A stretch of DNA of 64,000 nt from Neoarius graeffei (Eukaryota > Chordata > Actinopteri > Siluriformes > Ariidae). This document shows positions 59,351 to 64,000 of this stretch, piece after piece (within the stretch, counting starts at the first letter, position 1; every line of letters starts with the position of its first letter). Below the pieces are notes generated by a model. The model ran no database searches. It had not been told where the DNA came from and worked only from the letters and a program-made list of their open reading frames with translations. Where the stretch lies: the NCBI RefSeq assembly GCF_027579695.1, contig NC_083596.1, forward strand, positions 14,379,798 through 14,443,797. Direction: 5' to 3'. A program made the position numbers and the translations under genes.

Positions 59351-59837
59351 TCAGTCTGGATCTTCTCCAACCTCATCCAGTCCTGCAGTTCCACATGCCC
59401 CGCCCCCTGTTCCGCCCCCCTGTTCTGGCTGCTCCTGTATGGTGGGTAAGTTCCCCTGCTTTGGACAGCGCTTGCGCAGGCTGAGTAGAAAGGCCTGAGG
59501 CAAAGAAAAGATGTCCACGTTGTTCCCGAGGTCGACCCACACCAGAGCAGGGAAGCTTCGTGGCTCCTTGAGGGCGTCGGTGAGCTGGCGCAGGATGCCT
59601 CGGGTCAGCCGGTTGCCATTGAGCGCCAGACTCTCGAGAGCAGGCAGAGCAGATAACGTGGGCAGAAGCATCAGCAGCGTATCATCTGTGAGCTCGGTGA
59701 AACCCAGCTCAACGCTACGAACACGGGCAGAGTTGCGATGAAGGTGCTGCACCAGGCGTTCTGCGTCACGACGTGAAAGAGGAAGCCCAGATAAGTCCAC
59801 GGTGCCATCTGGCGACACGGACAGAACCGCCTTCAGA
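59351..59837 (-). CDS. lrrc75a: Leucine-rich repeat-containing 75A-like, last coding exon
   Basis: An acceptor (tctttcag|tctgaagg) opens the exon one base before a codon boundary (phase 2), consistent with C-L-K across the junction. It encodes L-K-A-V-L-S-V-S-P then T-V-D-L-S-G-L-P-L-S-R-R-D, R-V-R-S-V-E-L-G-F-T-E-L-T-D-D, L-E-S-L-A-L-N-G-N-R-L-T-R, W-V-D-L-G-N-N-V-D-I-F-S-L-P and L-L-S-L-R-K-R-C-P-K-Q-G-N-L-P-T-I, three to four leucine-rich repeats. It ends in a glycine- and acid-rich tail. This is the C-terminal part of LRRC75A; LRRC75B is the less likely alternative. The earlier exons lie beyond 64000. The protein has no established biochemical role that I know of. The exon is much more GC-rich than its surroundings. 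Confidence 0.85.
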
Positions 59838-60388
59838 CTGAAAGACAGAATATATATATATATGTTTCTATCAGAGTGGAAGGTTATGAACAATATACAG
59901 TATAATCATCTCCCATTTCAGCCAAGCCTACAAAACATTTTTGTGACCAAACATCATTTAGTTTTGAGTACCATCTTTTGAAATGTCAGTTTCCTAGCAT
60001 CCAACAAGCATTACAGCATGTTGGTAGGTATCTGGGTACACTAAATTGCCCCTCGATGTGAATGAGAGTGTGTGAGATATCTGGTGATTAAATGGTTTCC
60101 CTCCAGAGGCGGCTACTCCTAATTCCAAGTGGATTTGTAGGTTGTTTTTGGTCAAGGGATGTTCGGGAAATGCTTAAATGATTTGATTTTAAAATAATCG
60201 CGTTTTCTAAAGAACACATGACCGAAACCAATTTTATTGGTTAATTATATGAATTGTAAAAGTAAAATGATAAGTGTTCAACATTGTAAGATGGATGTAA
60301 TGGTTTTCTACTGAACTGAAAAGACTCAAGACTATGGACAGGTAGGCTAATTGTATTACGCTGTTTAATGTCGAGCTAAATTACTTAT
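59838..60388 (-). other. lrrc75a: lrrc75a intron, unique part
   Basis: A short (TA)n tract lies near the acceptor (59850-59862). Otherwise AT-rich intron with a scrap of a diverged SINE body near 60035-60085 (cactaaattgcccc). Confidence 0.5.
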
Positions 60389-60759
60389 CTCATCTCATTA
60401 TCTCTAGCCGCTTTATCCTGTTCTACAGGGTCGCAGGCAAGCTGGAGCCTATCCCAGCTGACTACGGGTGAAAGGCGGGGTACACCCTGGACAAGTCGCC
60501 AGGTAATCACAGGGCTGACACATAGAGACAGACAACCATTCACACTCACATTCACACCTACGGTCAATTTAGAGTCACCAGTTAACCTAACCTGCATGTC
60601 TTTGGACTGTGGGGGAAACCGGAGCACCCGGAGGAAACCCACGCGGACACGGGGAGAACATACAAACTCTGCACAGAAAGGCCCTCGTCGGCCACGGGGC
60701 TCGAACCCGGACCTTCTTGCTGTGAGGCGACAGCGCTAACCACTACACCACCGTGCCGC
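60389..60759 (-). repeat. Mermaid-like SINE in the lrrc75a intron
   Basis: Full-length on the minus strand. Flanked by ctaaattacttat (60376-60388 and 60760-60772). Confidence 0.95.
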
Positions 60760-60772
60760 CTAAATTACTTAT

Positions 60773-60978
60773 GTAATGGGAAATTTATAGTGTGCTGTTT
60801 TGGAATTTCAATTAAAAAATATTAAATAAAACAGACTGTAATTAAAAAAAAAAAGATCATAAAAGCAAGAATGCTAGGAGAGGAATGTATAAAAAGGATG
60901 GGAGGAGGAAAGACACATACTTCATATAAAAATGATGAATAGGTTTAATATACAGGGCATTCAAGTGTATGTGTGTGT

Positions 60979-61016
<38 letters not shown>

Positions 61017-61882
61017 GCAGGAGCTCTCAGTATTTTCAAAACTAAATTTTGATTTAATTGACAGCTTCCCACACATAACAGTATAACCAGTTAATATAAC
61101 ACACACACACACCTTTCTCCTCACTTATTGTACAAGAGTGGGCATGCATACGGAAACAGACACACACACACACTTTCTCTCTCTCTTTCCTACACACCTA
61201 AACCTTTGCCCTTATACACGTACATGTTAGAACCCATAGAGACTAAACACAAGCACAAACTCTCCCCTCCACACAAAGTGCAGGCCTCCCTCAAGGGAAA
61301 TGCACACGCCTGCACAAATAGTCTGTTCTTCTGAGCGTAAACAACAAAAAGCGTGCTTCTCTCTGATGAGTCATGATCAGGAAGCACTGTTCTGTTTGAT
61401 TTCTGTCCTCTTCGAAACTGCATGTATTAACAGAACAGATTGGAAGAATGATAGAGGGATTGATGGAGAGAGAGGGAGAGAGGATGAGTGATGGTACTGG
61501 ACAGGCTGGGTTTTGCACTGTTGTTTATTTCCTTGTGCTTTCAGTTTTTCTCCTCCATCAATACCAGAATTTATTTACTTTTCCTCATTTCCATTTAGTA
61601 CCAAATTATCCACTGGTACTTTTTTGGTTTCTACTCCCGATTAGGAACGTAACGGTATTGGGGCGGGGCTAGCAGCACTGTTCACGGTAGTTCTCAAACA
61701 TTTAAATGTAATTTCTCAGAAACTGTAGCACCACAAACAGTAATTTTATAACACAAATGCAACACGAATGAAAACAAACATCTGGCAGTCTGATTATACA
61801 GTATGTCACTGTGAGCTTTCTGGCAAACAGCTGAGAAAGATGAAAAATCGGGTTTTGATCAAAATTTGGTTTTTCTAACATA
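60773..61882 (-). other. lrrc75a: lrrc75a intron with simple repeats
   Basis: Holds a (GA)/(GACA)n tract at about 60977-61017, short AC runs near 61100 and 61160, and otherwise unique sequence. I see no exon of lrrc75a here. Confidence 0.5.
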
Positions 61883-62114
61883 CAGTATGAGTCAGAAGTT
61901 TGGGCACACCGTCTAATTCAATGGTTTTTCTTGAGTTTTAATAATTAAAAGTCACTTCATGTCTTAACCTCCTAGGGCTTAGCGGTCACATGCGTGGACA
62001 GCACTTTATGGAAATTCGGAACAAGAATCCACATATGTGGACATACTTTTTCTCTAAAAGTACATCTTATCAAAAGATGATGCTTAGTTTTTATTCTAAT
62101 CAGGTTCTAATAAG

Positions 62115-62482
62115 GGGCGGCACGGTGGTGTAGTGGTTAGCGCTGTCGCCTCACAGCAAGAAGGTCCTGGGTTTGAGCCCCGGGGCCGGCGAGGGCCTTT
62201 CTGTGTGGAGTTTGCATGTTCTCCCCGTGTCCGCGTGGGTTTCCTCTGGGTGCTCCGGTTTCCCCCACAGTCCAAAGACATGCAGGTTAGGTTAACTGGT
62301 GACTCTAAATTGAGCGTAGGTGTGAATGTGTGTGAATGATTGTCTGTGTCTATGTGTCAGCCCTGTGATGACCTGGCGACTTGTCCAGGGTGTACCCCGC
62401 CTTTCGCCCGTAGTCAGCTGGGATAGGCTCCAGCTTGCCTGCGACCCTGTAGAAGGATAAAGCGGCTAGAGATAATGAGATG
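62115..62482 (+). repeat. Mermaid-like SINE, first of a tandem pair
   Basis: Full-length on the plus strand. It lacks one gtgagt unit and reads gagcgtagg where most copies read gaccgtagg. Flanked by aggttctaataag (62102-62114 and 62483-62495). Confidence 0.95.
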
Positions 62483-62495
62483 AGGTTCTAATAAG

Positions 62496-62872
62496 GGGCG
62501 GCACGGTGGTGTAGTGGTTAGCGCTGTCGCCTCACAGCAAGAAGGTCCTGGGTTTGAGCCCCGGGGCCGGCGAGGGCCTTTCTGTGCGGAGTTTGCATGT
62601 TCTCCCCGTGTCCGCGTGGGTTTCCTCCGGGTGCTCCGGTTTCCCCCACAGTCCAAAGACATGCAGGTTAGGTTAACTGGGGACTCTAAATTGACCGTAG
62701 GTGTGAATGTGAGTGTGAATGGTTGTCTGTGTCTATGTGTCAGCCCTGTGATGACCTGGCGACTTGTCCAGGGTGTACCCCGCCTTTCGCCCGTAGTCAG
62801 CTGGGATAGGCTCCAGCTTGCCTGCGACCCTGTAGAAGGATAAAGCGGCTAGAGATAATGAGATGAGAGATG
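62496..62872 (+). repeat. Mermaid-like SINE, second of a tandem pair
   Basis: Full-length and closer to the family consensus than its partner. It shares the middle copy of aggttctaataag and has a third copy after it (62873-62885). Confidence 0.95.
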
Positions 62873-63258
62873 AGGTTCTAATAAGCCCAAATAGCAAAGA
62901 GAAATAAAAAACGCATGTAAAAAAAACAGCTTGGGCCTTAGGAGGTTAAAGTAATGATGGATGTTGTTTCGCTTTACTTAGTTGAGCGGTTCTTGACATA
63001 TGGATTACTACAGTTGTGGAACAGGGATATTTACTGGATGTTTATTATTTACTATTTGACCTCAAACACATTAAGAAGGCAAGAAGCTCGTCCACTAATT
63101 AACTTTTGATGAGACACACCAGTTAATTGAAAAGCATTCCAGGTGACTACCTCATGAAGCTGGTTAAGATAACACCAATAGTGTGCAAAGTGTCATCAAG
63201 GTAAACGCTGGCTACTTTGAAGAATCTAAAATATGAAACACGCACACACACATATATA

Positions 63259-64000
63259 CAGCGACCTCCACAATTACTGGCACCTCTCGTTAAGATATGA
63301 TCTTAGGCTTCTAATAAATTATTATTTTTTTTTAAATAATATAGGACAACAATGCAAAAAAAGAGAAAAACCCAACCTTTAATTCAAGTGCATTTATTCA
63401 GTAGGAAAAAATCCCACATTAAGAAATAATTCTTTTAAATGAAATCATATGTGCCACAATTATTGGCACCCCTGATGTTAATACTTTGTACAACTCCCTT
63501 TTGCCAACAAGACAGCACTTAATAAATCTGCTATAACATTTCACAAGATGGGAGAATACAGAGAGAGGGATATTCAACCATTCCTCTTTGCACAATCTCT
63601 CTAAATCATCCTGGGTCCTCTCCTATGCACTCTCCTCTTCAGCTCACCCCACAGGTTTTCAATTGGGTTGAGGTCTGGGGACTGAGATGGCCATGGGAGA
63701 AGCTTGATTTTGTGTCTGGTGAACCATTTTTGTGTAGATTTGGCCACATGTTTAGGGTCATTATCTTGCTGAAAGACCCAGTGACGACCCATCTTCAGCT
63801 TTCAGGCAGAGGCCACCAGATTTTGATTTAAAATGTCCTGGTATTTCAAAGAGTTCATGATGCCATGCACCCTAACAAGGTTCCCGGGGCCTTTGGAAGA
63901 GAAACAGGCCCACAGCATCACCGATCCTCCCCCATGCTTCACAGTGGGCATGAGGTGCTTTTCCGCATACTCATCTTTTGTGATGTATTAGAGTGTTTGT
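63259..64000 (-). mobile_element. Tc1-like transposon (gacctccacaattactgg end), runs off the window
   Basis: The end cagcgacctccacaattact follows a TA. The subterminal repeat tgccacaattattggcaccc is an inner copy of the end. The element continues past 64000. Confidence 0.88.
63601..64000 (-). pseudogene. Tc1-like transposase, C-terminal part, broken
   Basis: On the minus strand one open piece reads [14 protein letters not shown] then [20 protein letters not shown], the second aspartate and the glutamate of the DD34E triad. Upstream (63800-64000) the catalytic-core coding sequence continues with a stop (the tga in ctgaaagctgaagatg). The start lies outside the window. Confidence 0.85.

Larger units (their letters stand above)
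61968..62945. mobile_element. TTAA-flanked (piggyBac-type) MITE holding two SINEs
   Basis: TTAA stands at 61964-61967 and 62946-62949, and the ends cctcctagggctta and, inverted, cctcctaaggccca match. Without the SINEs the core is about 220 bp. No transposase. Confidence 0.85.
61883..63240. mobile_element. Tc1-type MITE hosting a TTAA element
   Basis: The left end cagtatgagtcagaagtttg and interior (agttgagcggttcttgacat, gcattccaggtgactacctc) match the 42259-44161 family. The right end is lost at an AC run near 63240. A TTAA-flanked element interrupts it. Confidence 0.8.

Noticed and set aside
62133-62843. Recurring frame starting M-V-S-A-V-A-S-Q-Q-E-G-P-G
   Set aside because: It recurs in nearly every Mermaid-like SINE copy and is a by-product of the SINE sequence, not a gene.

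Overview
This is nuclear DNA of a bony fish. Three conserved vertebrate genes appear as spliced exons, all on the minus strand, in a background made almost entirely of fish-type mobile elements: Tc1-like transposons, hAT, TTAA and MULE-like elements, tRNA-derived SINEs, a Penelope-like element, a LINE fragment and a solo LTR. The commonest SINE, about ten copies, resembles the Mermaid-type SINE I associate with catfishes. An otophysan or catfish source is plausible but not proven. There are no bacterial features.

Genes, high to low coordinate: the last coding exon of lrrc75a (59351-59837); crk, complete in three coding exons (31993-31774, 28281-27707, 23929-23795), encoding a 309-residue SH2-SH3-SH3 adaptor; and coding exon 1 of ywhae, 14-3-3 epsilon (8874-8814). 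The rest of ywhae lies before base 1, so 1-8813 is its first intron. Adjacent crk and ywhae in the same orientation match the tetrapod order on human 17p13.3. Exon joins were worked out by hand from GT/AG sites and reading phase, and the crk phases close exactly.

Layout. 1-8813: ywhae intron with a MITE and a SINE. 8875-9140: ywhae promoter. 9322-12055: satellite of 13 monomers split by an intact Tc1-like transposon. 12056-17060: SINEs, a TTAA foldback element and a LINE fragment. 17400-23794: possible long crk 3' UTR containing a MITE, a minisatellite and a THAP-domain element. 23795-32360: crk gene and promoter. 32428-34148: five-copy tandem array beside the crk promoter. 34500-59350: roughly 25 kb of nested transposons with no recognised host gene. 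59351-64000: lrrc75a last exon and preceding intron, again with nested elements.

The host genes encode signalling proteins (14-3-3 phosphoserine binding, Crk phosphotyrosine adaptor) and a leucine-rich-repeat protein; nothing shows them acting together. I found no new operon-like or defence system. The interesting material is in the mobile elements: an apparently intact DD34E transposase inside a satellite, several three-level nests, a spliced THAP gene remnant, SWIM-type transposon remnants, a helicase fragment in a MULE-like element, and an insertion made only of poly(A).
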